A stretch of DNA of 64,000 nt from an uncultured Pseudoxanthomonas sp. (GTDB lineage: Bacteria > Pseudomonadota > Gammaproteobacteria > Xanthomonadales > Xanthomonadaceae): NCBI RefSeq assembly GCF_946886695.1, contig NZ_CAMPJD010000005.1, forward strand, positions 35,893-99,892, written 5' to 3'. The notes under the pieces were generated by a model. The model was not told where the DNA came from. It worked only from the letters and a program-made list of their open reading frames with translations, and did not search any database. The position numbers and the translations under genes are program-made. Positions 33,282-42,134 of this stretch are shown here, one piece after another; position 1 is the first letter of the stretch, and each line of letters opens with the position of its first letter.

Positions 33282-34274
33282 ATGGACGTCTCCCTCTCCC
33301 CACCCTCCGCACCTCCATCGCCCGTGCAGGCCCTGCACGGGCAGACCATGGGCACCACCTGGTCGGTGCAATTCGCCGGCACGGCGCGCCTCGATCTCCA
33401 CACACTGCATGACGCGGTCCAGGCGCGCCTGGACCAGGTCGTGGCACAGATGAGCACGTGGCATGCGGACACGGACATCATGCGCTTCAGCCGTGACATG
33501 GCGGGAGAATGGTTCGCGTTGCAGGACGACTTCCTGCACGTGCTGACGGCAGCGCTCGAGATCGCGGCCGCCAGCGAGGGCGCCTTCGATCCGACCGTGT
33601 CGCCCCTGGTGGCCGCGTGGGGTTTCGGCGCGCATGCGGGCGGGCGCGGGCGTCCCACGCCGGCCGATCTCGTCGCGGCGCGCGCGCGCGTTGGCTGGCA
33701 GCACCTCCGCTTCGATGCCGACCAACGCCGCGTCAAGCAGCCCGGGGGCCTCATGCTTGATCTGTCGGCCATCGCCAAGGGCTACGGCGTCGATGTCGTC
33801 GCGGCGCTGCTGCGCCGTCGTGGCATCGACAGCGCGCTGGTCGAAGTCGGCGGCGAGCTGTACGGCTATGGTCGCAAGTTGGACGGCCAGCCCTGGCGCG
33901 TACTGGTGGAGTCATCGCCGGATGAAGAAGTGGACAGCAAGGGTCTGGAGCCGCGCGTGCTCATCCTCGATGGCGTGGCGGCCGCGACCTCAGGTGACCG
34001 CTGGCATGCCTATGCGCATGAAGGTCGCCGCTACTCGCACACCATCGACCCGCGCAGTGGCGAACCGGTGACCGATGCCGCAGCAGCGGTCACCGTGGTC
34101 GCGGCCGATGCCATGCGAGCCGATGCGTGGGCGACCGCGTTGACCGTGATGGGGGCAACGGCTGGGCGGGCATTCGCAGCGCGCCACGGATTGGCCGCGC
34201 GCTTCCTGCAACGCTCTGCACAGGGCCTGCAGGAAACGATGACGCCCGCGTTCGAGCGACACCTCGAGGCATGA
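33282..34274 (+). CDS. apbE: FAD:protein FMN transferase (ApbE family)
   Basis: The 330-residue protein has the ApbE hallmarks: GQTMGTTWSVQF at the N-terminus, FDPTVSPLVAAWGF, LDLSAIAKGYGVD, DGVAAATSGD and the metal/FAD-binding HTIDPRSGEPV. It transfers FMN from FAD to Ser/Thr in target proteins; the DUF2271 protein two genes upstream is the obvious target. ATG 33282 is used; GTG 33234, overlapping the previous stop codon, would add 16 residues. Neither start gives a signal peptide or lipobox, unlike most Gram-negative ApbE proteins. The stop overlaps the next gene by 4 bases. Confidence 0.92.
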   Translation: MDVSLSPPSAPPSPVQALHGQTMGTTWSVQFAGTARLDLHTLHDAVQARLDQVVAQMSTWHADTDIMRFSRDMAGEWFALQDDFLHVLTAALEIAAASEGAFDPTVSPLVAAWGFGAHAGGRGRPTPADLVAARARVGWQHLRFDADQRRVKQPGGLMLDLSAIAKGYGVDVVAALLRRRGIDSALVEVGGELYGYGRKLDGQPWRVLVESSPDEEVDSKGLEPRVLILDGVAAATSGDRWHAYAHEGRRYSHTIDPRSGEPVTDAAAAVTVVAADAMRADAWATALTVMGATAGRAFAARHGLAARFLQRSAQGLQETMTPAFERHLEA

Positions 34275-35914
34275 GCGCGTCCCCGGCTCCCTCGCGCGGA
34301 ATCGCTCCGCTGCTGGGCAATACGTTTGCAATCCTGCTGCTGGCCACATGCGCGTGGCTGTTCGCAAGCCTCCACGAGGGCGACTGGTGGTTGGCCACGC
34401 CATCGGCGGCACGCGGATATGCCGCTGCGGCAGCGCTGCTTGCGTATGCAGGATTGACGGGCTGGTTCCTGCAACGCGCCCGCGTGCGCGAGCGCGCCGC
34501 CCAGCCCAGCACGCAGGCCGTGCAGGATGCGGTGTGGGTCGTGCATGCCAGCCAGACTGGCTTCGCGCTGGAACTGGCCAACCTGACCGCCACCACGCTC
34601 CACCAGAGCGGTGTGGCCGTGCAACGCGCGGGACTCGAGCACCTGGATGCGGTCAGGCTGAAGAGCATGACCCGCGCGGTCTTCGTGGTCAGTACGACCG
34701 GTGAAGGCGACCCACCCGACCCCGCCTTGGGCTTCGTGCGCCGGGTGATGCCGCAATCGCTTCCTCTGGCAGGCTTGCAGTACGCCGTGCTTGCGCTGGG
34801 CGACCGTGAGTACACGCACTTCTGCGCTTTCGGCCATCAACTTGACGACTGGCTGCGCCGCCATGGCGCGCAACCGCTGTTCGACATGGTCGAGGTAGAC
34901 AACGCCGACGACAGCGCGCTGCGCCATTGGCAGCACCACATCGGCCAGCTCGGCAATGGCGCCGACATGCCCGACTGGTCGGCGCCACGCTACGAATCCT
35001 GGCGGTTGCGCGATCGCATCGAACTGAATCCCGGAAGTCTCGGCGGCCCCGCGTTCCATCTTTCGTTGGAGCCCGTTGAAGGCACGATGCCGGCATGGAC
35101 GGCCGGCGACATTGCCGAGATCGGTCCACGACACGCCCTCGCCGATGTCGAGGCTCTCCTGCTTGCCTGTGGCCTGCAGGGCGATGCGGTCGTGGACTGG
35201 CAAGGCGAACGGGTGACGCTGGCCGACGCGCTCGCACGCAGTCAGTGGCCCTCCACCGCCGGAGCGCCCCAGCTTCTGGACGCGCAGGCGCTCGTTGACG
35301 TCTGCGTGCCGCTGCCGCATCGCGAGTACTCCGTCGCGTCGATACCCGAAGATGGCGCGCTGCACCTGCTGGTCCGCCTGATGCAGCGCGCAGACGGTGC
35401 GCCCGGACTCGGTAGCGGATGGCTGTGCCTGCATGCCCGACCTGGGGAAACGATCCCGCTCCGTATCCGGAAGAATCCCAACTTCCATTCCCCCGCTGCA
35501 CGCGTGCCGATGGTGCTGATTGGCAACGGCACGGGGCTGGCGGGATTGCGTGCGCACTTGAAGGCACGGATGCGGGCGGGAGCGACCCGAAACTGGCTGC
35601 TGTTCGGCGAACGCCAGCGTACCCGCGACTTCTTCCATGCCGACGAACTCATGGCATGGCATTCACAGGGTGTGCTCGAACACCTTGACCTGGCCTTCTC
35701 CCGGGATGAAGGTGAACACCGGTACGTCCAGCACGCCCTGCTGTCGCAGGCCGAGCGTCTTCGTCAGTGGATCAACGAAGGTGCCGCCCTGTACGTGTGT
35801 GGCAGCCTCGCGGGCATGGCGCCGGACGTGGACGCCGCGCTGCGCCGGATACTCGGCGACGACAAGGTCGAGCAACTGCGCGGTGACGGCCGCTACCGCC
35901 GCGACGTGTACTGA
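34271..35914 (+). CDS. Membrane-anchored diflavin reductase (sulfite/P450 reductase-like)
   Basis: The 547-residue protein has two N-terminal membrane helices (about 16-35 and 49-68), a flavodoxin domain (VVHASQTGFALELAN from about residue 90, STTGEGDPPD, ALGDREYTHFCAFG) and a ferredoxin-NADP reductase module with FAD motif REYSVAS (351-357), NADPH-site GNGTGLAG (from 418) and YVCGS (from 508). This layout resembles sulfite reductase flavoprotein alpha. The two helices place the catalytic part in the cytoplasm, feeding NADPH electrons to the membrane partner. ATGA overlap with apbE. Confidence 0.9.
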   Translation: MSASPAPSRGIAPLLGNTFAILLLATCAWLFASLHEGDWWLATPSAARGYAAAAALLAYAGLTGWFLQRARVRERAAQPSTQAVQDAVWVVHASQTGFALELANLTATTLHQSGVAVQRAGLEHLDAVRLKSMTRAVFVVSTTGEGDPPDPALGFVRRVMPQSLPLAGLQYAVLALGDREYTHFCAFGHQLDDWLRRHGAQPLFDMVEVDNADDSALRHWQHHIGQLGNGADMPDWSAPRYESWRLRDRIELNPGSLGGPAFHLSLEPVEGTMPAWTAGDIAEIGPRHALADVEALLLACGLQGDAVVDWQGERVTLADALARSQWPSTAGAPQLLDAQALVDVCVPLPHREYSVASIPEDGALHLLVRLMQRADGAPGLGSGWLCLHARPGETIPLRIRKNPNFHSPAARVPMVLIGNGTGLAGLRAHLKARMRAGATRNWLLFGERQRTRDFFHADELMAWHSQGVLEHLDLAFSRDEGEHRYVQHALLSQAERLRQWINEGAALYVCGSLAGMAPDVDAALRRILGDDKVEQLRGDGRYRRDVY

Positions 35915-35924
35915 CGCCATCCGC

Positions 35925-36527
35925 TCAGGCGTTCTTGCCAGCGCCCTCATCCTCGATGCGGATGGCCAACAGTTCGCCACCACCGTGCAGCGCGTAGCGG
36001 GTACGCGCCGGCCCGGCGGCGAGGATGGCGGTGTCACCGCTCCAGAGATTCCCGAGCCCGCAATCGGCATCGAACGCCGCCTGCCCGGCGAGCAGGTGAA
36101 TTACCCAATGCACGCCAGGCTCGGTGAAGAACAGCATCGGTCCAACCAAGGGGCGATGCAGCAGTTCGGTGCGGACGACGTCGCGTCGCCACATCAGATT
36201 GAAGTCATGCGTGGGGCCGTCTACCAGTTCGCCGGTCACTGCGTCTTCGCCCGCGAAACGATGGCGACCATGCGGTGGTGCAAGGTCCGCTACGCGCATC
36301 CCGTCGAAACGGAGGCGCAGGCCATTGCCACGCAACAGGACCAGTTCGCGATCAATGCCGGGGAACGCGGAAAAAGCGGCGTCATGCTCGATCTCGGCGA
36401 TCGAGAGGCGCCAGTCCCATGCCTCGGTGTCGGGCACGCGCACGATCTCGCGCGTCCAGCCTAAGCCATTCCTCCATCGCTCCCGCCGGTACTCGTTGGC
36501 AGGAATGATGCGCGACACGTCCGGCAT
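35925..36527 (-). CDS. HutD/Ves family protein
   Basis: The 200-residue protein matches the HutD/Ves cupin-like family: IIPANEYRRERWRNGLGWTREI at the start, WDWRLSIAEIEHDAAFSAFPG, ELVLLRGNGLRLRFDG and DFNLMWRRD. HutD is linked to histidine utilisation, but no hut genes lie here, so the role is open. Its stop lies 10 bases from the end of the reductase gene on the opposite strand, with no separate terminator visible. The motif strings are shortened here and all belong to this frame. Confidence 0.85.
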   Translation of the reverse strand: MPDVSRIIPANEYRRERWRNGLGWTREIVRVPDTEAWDWRLSIAEIEHDAAFSAFPGIDRELVLLRGNGLRLRFDGMRVADLAPPHGRHRFAGEDAVTGELVDGPTHDFNLMWRRDVVRTELLHRPLVGPMLFFTEPGVHWVIHLLAGQAAFDADCGLGNLWSGDTAILAAGPARTRYALHGGGELLAIRIEDEGAGKNA

Positions 36528-36603
36528 GGTGTTTCCCCGTCAGGATGCGGCGCGATTCTAGCCCCTTCGCACTTCCTGGGCAGCCATGCGGCCGCCCCAG
36601 AAC

Positions 36604-36644
36604 GACATCGCCCGGATGCGCTTCCTGCGCACCCGGGCGATGTC
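36604..36644. repeat. Long hairpin in the HutD-ComEA spacer
   Basis: A perfect 12-bp inverted repeat, GACATCGCCCGG (36604-36615) and its complement (36633-36644), has a further imperfect inner stem (ATGCGC/GCGCAC). The spacer 36528-36814 holds no convincing gene; the frames in it have Arg/Cys-rich composition without family character. Confidence 0.7.
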
Positions 36645-36767
36645 CACCTCCGTGTCGGCGTCCTGACAGTGACTGGCCAGTGCCTGTTCCTGCCCTTGCG
36701 CATCCTGCGCGTTGTAGTTACGTCCTTGTCGGCCTCCTGCCTGTTTCCCCCTTGGCATCCAGCCCCT

Positions 36768-36805
36768 GTGTCCGGCGTTCCACATCCTGTGGAAGCGCCG
36801 GACAC
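36768..36805 (-). terminator. Bulged stem-loop downstream of comEA-like gene
   Basis: GTGTCCGGCGTTCCACA (36768-36784) pairs with 36788-36805 with one bulged base and a 3-base loop. It lies 10 bases past the comEA-like stop codon on the minus strand. No U-tract follows, so termination is possible but could depend on Rho. Confidence 0.5.
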
Positions 36806-36814
36806 GGGAATCCA

Positions 36815-37153
36815 TCAGCGCCGCGCTACCGGCTTTGCGGGCGTTGCGGCTGCGGCGCCCGGCTTGCGCACCGGGGTCGCACCAGCCCGCAGTTCGATGC
36901 GGTCGCGGTTCTGTTCCACGGTACTCAGGCCGATGCCCTTCACCATCGCCAGTTCCTCAGCGCTCTTGAACGGCCCGTTGGCCTTGCGGTATTCGACGAT
37001 GGCGACAGCCTTCGCCGGACCCACGCCCACCAGCACGCGATCAAGTGCGGCCGCATCCGCCGTGTTGATGTTGACCTTCTCTGCGGCCATCGCCTGCATG
37101 GCGAGCAGCAGTGAAAGAGCAGCGGCAGATACGATGTGGATGAACGACTTCAT
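36815..37153 (-). CDS. ComEA-like helix-hairpin-helix protein
   Basis: The 112-residue protein has a signal peptide (ALSLLLAMQAMAA) followed by the ComEA helix-hairpin-helix core: VNINTADAAALDRVLVGVG, KAVAIVEYRKANGPFKS and MVKGIGLSTVEQNRDRIEL. An Ala/Pro/Lys-rich tail ends it. ComEA proteins bind incoming double-stranded DNA in the periplasm during transformation. Transcribed alone, divergently from the M20 peptidase gene across a 242-base spacer. The core motif is complete. Confidence 0.9.
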   Translation of the reverse strand: MKSFIHIVSAAALSLLLAMQAMAAEKVNINTADAAALDRVLVGVGPAKAVAIVEYRKANGPFKSAEELAMVKGIGLSTVEQNRDRIELRAGATPVRKPGAAAATPAKPVARR

Positions 37154-37395
37154 GACAACTCTCCTTGTGACGTTGGACTCTCCATGGATGGCGGATGCGT
37201 CGACGCATCCGTCATGTTCCGTCGATCGCCTGAGGCCCGCGACGGTAGGGAAAGTGTCCAGCGCCCATGGGCGTCAAGGTATCGCCACGGCGCGTGCGAA
37301 TCTGCCCGTAAACACCCCGGCCATGCGTAGGAAAAGTCCTACCCCAGGCAAGGGCGTAGAATGGAGCGCTACGTCTTCAGTACCCCGGAGTTGCC

Positions 37396-38886
37396 ATGGA
37401 TACCGCCAAAGTCGACCGCTACGTAGCCGAGAAATGGGATGACGACATCGTCCCGCAGCTGGTCGAGTACATCCGCATCCCCAACAAGTCGCCGATGTTC
37501 GACAAGGACTGGGTGGCCAACGGATACATGGAACAGGCAGTCCAGCTGATGGAGCGTTGGGCGAAGGCCCAATCGGTGCCCGGCATGCAGGTCGAAGTGG
37601 TGCGCCTGGAAGGCCGCACGCCGCTGATCCTCATCGAGATTCCCGCCAGCGGCCCGGAAACGGGCGTCGACACGGTCCTGCTGTACGGTCATCTGGACAA
37701 ACAGCCCGAGATGACCGGATGGGACGACGACCTCGGACCCTGGATCCCGGTCATCAAAGGCGACAAGCTGTATGGCCGCGGCGGCGCCGACGACGGTTAC
37801 GCGATCTTCGGCTCGCTTGCCGCCATCCAGGCGCTGCAGCAGCAGGGCGTGCCGCACGCGCGCTGCGTCATCCTGATCGAGGCCTGCGAGGAGTCCGGCA
37901 GCTACGATCTGCCGGCCTATGTCGATCACCTGGCAGGCCGCATCGGCATGCCGTCGCTGGTCGTGTGCCTGGATTCGGGCTGCGGCAACTACGACCAGCT
38001 CTGGTGCACCACCTCGCTGCGCGGCCTGGCCGGCGGCAACTTTACCGTCAAGGTGCTTGAGGAAGGCGTGCACTCGGGCGACGCATCCGGCGTGGTGCCG
38101 TCCAGCTTCCGCCTGCTGCGCCAGCTGCTGTCGCGGCTGGAGGACGAACAGACCGGCCGCATCCTGCCGGAGGGCCTGCAGGTTGAGATCCCCGCGGACC
38201 GCCTTGCGCAGGCCCAGGAAGCCGCGCGCGTGCTGGACACGGCCGTGTTCGACAAGTTTCCATTCCTGCCGGGCATGACCCCGATGGCGGACGACCTGGC
38301 GCAGCTGGTGCTCAACCGCACCTGGCGCCCGGCGCTTTCGGTGACCGGCGTGGACGGCATGCCGCCGTTGTCGTCAGCCGGCAACGTGCTGCGACCACAC
38401 ACCTCGGTGAAGCTGTCGCTGCGCCTGCCGCCCACGCTGGATGGCAAACAGGCCGGCCAGTTGCTGAAGGACCTGCTGGAGAAGGATGCACCCAACGGTG
38501 CGCAGGTCAGCCTGGACCTGGAGAAGGCCAGCACCGGGTGGAACGCGCCCGCCATGTCGCCGTGGCTGGAGAAGGCCATCGACGCCTCCAGCCGCGAGTT
38601 CTTCGGCGCCCCGGCGATGTACATGGGCGAAGGCGGCACCATTCCTTTCATGGGCATGCTGGGCGAGAAGTTCCCCGGCGCGCAGTTCATGATCACGGGG
38701 GTGCTGGGCCCGCATTCCAATGCCCACGGGCCGAACGAATTCCTGCACATCCCGATGGGCAAGAAGGTCACCGCCTGCGTGGCGCGCGTGATCGCCGAAC
38801 ACCATGCCGCCAGCGTCCGCGGCGAAACCACGGGCGTGGGTGTGGTGGCCGGTGGCGAGCAGCACGGCGACCACGGCTGCTGCTGA
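37396..38886 (+). CDS. M20 family metallopeptidase
   Basis: The 496-residue protein shows the M20 dizinc pattern: LLYGHLDKQPEM (first His/Asp), GRGGADDGYAIFGS (bridging Asp), LIEACEESGSYDLP (catalytic Glu pair) and a lid region with EGGTIPFMGMLGEKFPGAQ and GVLGPHSNAHGPNE (late His ligand). It should be a cytoplasmic dipeptidase or carboxypeptidase. No signal peptide is present. The C-terminus ends GEQHGDHGCC, an unusual His/Cys tail. Appears monocistronic. Confidence 0.9.
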   Translation: MDTAKVDRYVAEKWDDDIVPQLVEYIRIPNKSPMFDKDWVANGYMEQAVQLMERWAKAQSVPGMQVEVVRLEGRTPLILIEIPASGPETGVDTVLLYGHLDKQPEMTGWDDDLGPWIPVIKGDKLYGRGGADDGYAIFGSLAAIQALQQQGVPHARCVILIEACEESGSYDLPAYVDHLAGRIGMPSLVVCLDSGCGNYDQLWCTTSLRGLAGGNFTVKVLEEGVHSGDASGVVPSSFRLLRQLLSRLEDEQTGRILPEGLQVEIPADRLAQAQEAARVLDTAVFDKFPFLPGMTPMADDLAQLVLNRTWRPALSVTGVDGMPPLSSAGNVLRPHTSVKLSLRLPPTLDGKQAGQLLKDLLEKDAPNGAQVSLDLEKASTGWNAPAMSPWLEKAIDASSREFFGAPAMYMGEGGTIPFMGMLGEKFPGAQFMITGVLGPHSNAHGPNEFLHIPMGKKVTACVARVIAEHHAASVRGETTGVGVVAGGEQHGDHGCC

Positions 38887-38956
38887 CCCAGATGGTTCGC
38901 GGGGGAGTCCTGGGTTACCCTCCGGACACCCCCGCAATCCCAACCGGAGCGACTCG

Positions 38957-39223
38957 ATGGAACAGATCTTTGGCGGCGGCATCCTCTGGACGTTGTTGAT
39001 CGGCTTCCTCGCCGGCTTGCTGGCAAGGGCCCTCAAGCCCGGCAACGACAAGCTGGGCATCTTCATGACCATCCTGCTGGGCATCGCCGGCGCGCTGCTG
39101 GCCCGATTCATCGGCGGTGCGCTGGGCTGGTACGGCCCGGGCGATCCGGCCGGCTTCATCGCCTCGGTGGTGGGCGCCATCGTGCTGCTCTTCATCTACG
39201 CCATGGTGAAAAAGAAGGCCTGA
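38957..39223 (+). CDS. GlsB/YeaQ/YmgE family stress-response membrane protein
   Basis: The 88-residue protein has three hydrophobic segments (ILWTLLIGFLAGLLARAL, MTILLGIAGALLARFIGG, FIASVVGAIVLLFIYAMV) with the family pattern GFLAGLLAR and KPGNDKLGIFMTILLGIAGA. These transglycosylase-associated small membrane proteins are induced in stress. The frame is open upstream, but ATG 38957 gives the standard family length. It ends at a strong terminator. Confidence 0.9.
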   Translation: MEQIFGGGILWTLLIGFLAGLLARALKPGNDKLGIFMTILLGIAGALLARFIGGALGWYGPGDPAGFIASVVGAIVLLFIYAMVKKKA

Positions 39224-39260
39224 GGCCCCGGAAACACCCGGACGGCCCAACGCCATGAAG

Positions 39261-39284
39261 AGCCCCGCCATGCGGGGCTTTTTC
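39261..39284 (+). terminator. Rho-independent terminator
   Basis: An 8-bp stem AGCCCCGC/GCGGGGCT (39261-39268 with 39272-39279, 3-base loop) leads into a run of T residues. It lies 38 bases after the GlsB-like stop codon. Confidence 0.92.
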
Positions 39285-39391
39285 TTGCGCCCGCGCGGCG
39301 CGGACGACCGCTTTCATAAATCTTCATTCGGCTGTCAGGCGCTTCACCGAGGCCCGCGATGGAATGACGCTCCCTTCCAAGGAGTCATGCC

Positions 39392-40534
39392 ATGCGTCGT
39401 TCCCTGCTGTTGTTGTTCCTCGTCATGTCGCCCGTGGCACACGCGGCGGAACCGGCCGCCAGCGCCCCCGTCCTGCCCGATGCCTATCGCGCGCCCCCGC
39501 TGACGCAGGATGGCTGGCAGACCGCCGACGCCCGTCGCGGCGGTTGGCAGGTTGAGCGTCTGCATGCGCTGGAGGCGGCCATCGCCAAGGGGGATTACCC
39601 GGGGGTCACCAGCATCGTCATCGCCCACCAGGGCAAGCTGGTCTACGAGCGCTACTTCAACGGCGGTGGCCCGGACGTGCTCAACGACACGCGCTCGGCC
39701 ACCAAGAGCGTCACCGCCCTGCTGCTGGGGGCGGCGATCGATCAAGGGCACCTCCCGGGTGCGCAGGCACCCGTGTATCCCTACTTCGCCGACAGGCAAC
39801 CGTGGCAGAACCCCAGTCCGCGCAAGCAGCGGATGACGCTGGAAGACCTGCTCACGATGAGCTCGGCCTGGGAGTGCGACGACGAAAACCCGTTCTCCGC
39901 CGGCAACGAAGAACGCATGTACGTGAGCGAGGACTGGACCCGGTTCGCGCTGGACCTGCCGGTGCGTGGCTTCGCGCCTTGGATGACGCGCCCCGAGGAC
40001 AGCCCGCATGGCCGGGCCTTTTCGTACTGCACGGCGGGCAGCTTCCTGCTGGGTGCGGTGATTGAACGGGCAACAGGCAAGCCGCTGGCGGCCTTTGCTG
40101 CCGAGGCACTGGAACGCCCGCTGGGCATCCAGCAGGTGCAGTGGAACAGGTCGTCGGAAGGTGTGGGCATGGGCGGCGGCGGCACGCGCTACCGCAGTCG
40201 CGACCTGGCCAAGCTCGGGCAACTGTTGGCCGATGGTGGCCGCTGGCAGGGCCGGCAGATCATCTCCACGCCCTGGATCAACGCGGCACTGACGGTGCAT
40301 GCGCAGGCGCGCGAGGATGCGGACTACGGCTACCAGTTCTGGCGGTTCCGTTTCCCGCGTGCGGAAGGAGAGCAGGCAGCGTGGGCGATGTCGGGCAACG
40401 GCGGCAACTACGTCTTCATCGTGCCCGAACGGCAGCTGGTGACGGTGATCACGCGGACCTCGTTCAACCAGCGCAACGTACACCCGCAGTCGCAGCAGAT
40501 GTTTGGCGACTACGTGCTCAAGGCGATGCCGTAA
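39392..40534 (+). CDS. Exported serine hydrolase, beta-lactamase class C-like
   Basis: The 380-residue protein has a signal peptide (SLLLLFLVMSPVAHAA) and the serine beta-lactamase/esterase fold: nucleophile in TRSATKSVTALLLG (S-x-x-K), a Tyr-containing second motif in AFSYCTAGSFLLG, and a late SGNGGNYVFIVPERQ. The second motif is YCT rather than the Y-x-N of true AmpC enzymes, so an esterase or D-aminopeptidase activity is more likely than beta-lactam resistance. AAGGAG at 39379 supports the start. Its end overlaps the convergent regulator gene by 17 bases. Confidence 0.85.
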   Translation: MRRSLLLLFLVMSPVAHAAEPAASAPVLPDAYRAPPLTQDGWQTADARRGGWQVERLHALEAAIAKGDYPGVTSIVIAHQGKLVYERYFNGGGPDVLNDTRSATKSVTALLLGAAIDQGHLPGAQAPVYPYFADRQPWQNPSPRKQRMTLEDLLTMSSAWECDDENPFSAGNEERMYVSEDWTRFALDLPVRGFAPWMTRPEDSPHGRAFSYCTAGSFLLGAVIERATGKPLAAFAAEALERPLGIQQVQWNRSSEGVGMGGGGTRYRSRDLAKLGQLLADGGRWQGRQIISTPWINAALTVHAQAREDADYGYQFWRFRFPRAEGEQAAWAMSGNGGNYVFIVPERQLVTVITRTSFNQRNVHPQSQQMFGDYVLKAMP

Positions 40535-42134
40535 GGCTTTCCAGCAACGCAACGGGCACCTTGCCGTGCTCGAGCGCGACGCGCCGGTTCAGCGCATCCA
40601 CGCTGCGGGCGAAGTCTGGCTCGGCTGCCATCGTCCTGAACAACGGCGACATCCGCAGGTAAGCCGCATCGCTGTAACCCGCATCCACCGCGTGTTGCAG
40701 CGATGCGAGCGCCGTCGCACGATCACCGGCGGCCTCGCGCAGCAACACGACTTCAAGCCAGTCGGAGGGGTAGCCCGCACCGCCTTCCAACTCGCGGACA
40801 AGGCCGTCGGCACGCGCACTGGCCCACGCCGGGTCGACGGCGCCGGCATGAAGGCGGGCCAGCGTCGTCGGCAGGCTGGCGCCGGGACGCAAGGCTTCGG
40901 CCTGCCGATAGGCGGCCAGGGCCGCGGCGGGATCACCCCGCAGTTGCGCCAGTTCGGCCGCCAGCTGGAACAGGTCGGCATGTTCCGTGCCGCGCCGCAT
41001 GGCCTGGTCCAGCGCGGCCTGCGCTTCCGTCGTGCGGCCGTGGCGGAACAGGAAACGCGGCCACGCGATGTTGGAGAACACGTTGTCGGGATACAGCGCG
41101 AAGCTCTGGCGATAACGCGCTTCCGCGGCCTGCGGGTAGCCCAGCAGATCCAGGATGCCCGCGATCTGCACCTGCAGGTAGCGCACGCGCGCAGGATCGC
41201 CGCGCAATGATGTGTTCGCGAGCAGCGCCTGGGCGAGCAGCCCTTTGCGGTCGTAGAGGTAGGCCGCGGACGCGCGGCTGCTGTCGGCGGCGGGATCCAG
41301 GGCAAGCGCGCGTTCGTAACCGGCAAGCGCATCGTCGATGCGTCCGCGACAGTCATGCGAGTAACCCAGGGCGGCATGGGCAGTCACGCGCCCGGGCTGC
41401 GCGCGGATAGCCTGCTCGGCCAGCGCCTGCGCGCGCGCCGCCCATTCCGGGGGAAAATTGAACAGGCAGACGCGGGCACTGTAGGCGCGGCTCAATCCGA
41501 CCAGCGCATCCACGTTGCCGGGCTTTTCTTCAAGGGCCTGGTCGAAGAGTTCGACCGCGCGTTCGTTGTCATCGCGCTGGCCGATGCTGGCGTAGTAGGC
41601 GGCACGCTGCAGCAACGAGGGCGGGGCGGTCGCCGAGGCCAGCGTACGGGCGTCCTTGCCATCGACATGCTGCTTCCACGCCCACAATCCCGCACATGCT
41701 GCGAACACCACAACGCCTGCCATGGCCATGACCACCCGGCGTGATCGATGCGATCCGGGTTCCGGCATGTTTGCGGGCTCGAAGACAGGCATCGGTTCCG
41801 GCCGCACACATAGCTGGTAGCCCTGCCCACGCACCGACCGCAAGTAGCGCGGACGGCGTCCGTCGTCCCCCAGCGCCTGGCGCAGCAGTTTCACCCGCTG
41901 GGTGACGGTCTCCTCGTTGACGACCGCCGGTGCCCACACGCGCTGGATGAGCTCGTCGAAACCCACGACGCGGTCGCCCTGCTCCACCAGATGGCGCAGC
42001 AACTGGAAACTGAGCCCCGCCACGTTGAGGAGCGCGCCGTCGCGCTCGACGCGCTGCCGCTCCAGATCGACCACCAGATCGTCCAGGCGGTAGCGCGCGC
42101 AGCTCACGCCATTACTCACTGCGGCCGTAGACAT
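40518..42134 (-). CDS. CadC-like winged-helix regulator with TPR sensory region
   Basis: The protein of about 538 residues has an OmpR-type winged helix at the N-terminus ([51 protein letters not shown]), one membrane helix ([18 protein letters not shown]) and a periplasmic region of tetratricopeptide-like repeats ([32 protein letters not shown]). This is the CadC layout: DNA binding inside, sensing outside. ATG 42134 is used; ATG 42161 and GTG 42119 are alternatives, all overlapping the end of xanB. The signal and target genes are unknown. Confidence 0.85.
   Translation of the reverse strand: MSTAAVSNGVSCARYRLDDLVVDLERQRVERDGALLNVAGLSFQLLRHLVEQGDRVVGFDELIQRVWAPAVVNEETVTQRVKLLRQALGDDGRRPRYLRSVRGQGYQLCVRPEPMPVFEPANMPEPGSHRSRRVVMAMAGVVVFAACAGLWAWKQHVDGKDARTLASATAPPSLLQRAAYYASIGQRDDNERAVELFDQALEEKPGNVDALVGLSRAYSARVCLFNFPPEWAARAQALAEQAIRAQPGRVTAHAALGYSHDCRGRIDDALAGYERALALDPAADSSRASAAYLYDRKGLLAQALLANTSLRGDPARVRYLQVQIAGILDLLGYPQAAEARYRQSFALYPDNVFSNIAWPRFLFRHGRTTEAQAALDQAMRRGTEHADLFQLAAELAQLRGDPAAALAAYRQAEALRPGASLPTTLARLHAGAVDPAWASARADGLVRELEGGAGYPSDWLEVVLLREAAGDRATALASLQHAVDAGYSDAAYLRMSPLFRTMAAEPDFARSVDALNRRVALEHGKVPVALLESLTASP

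Noticed and set aside
39392..40534. Chromosomal AmpC beta-lactamase
   Set aside because: The second motif is YCT, not Y-S/A-N, and no ampR gene is adjacent; a general serine hydrolase is the safer call.
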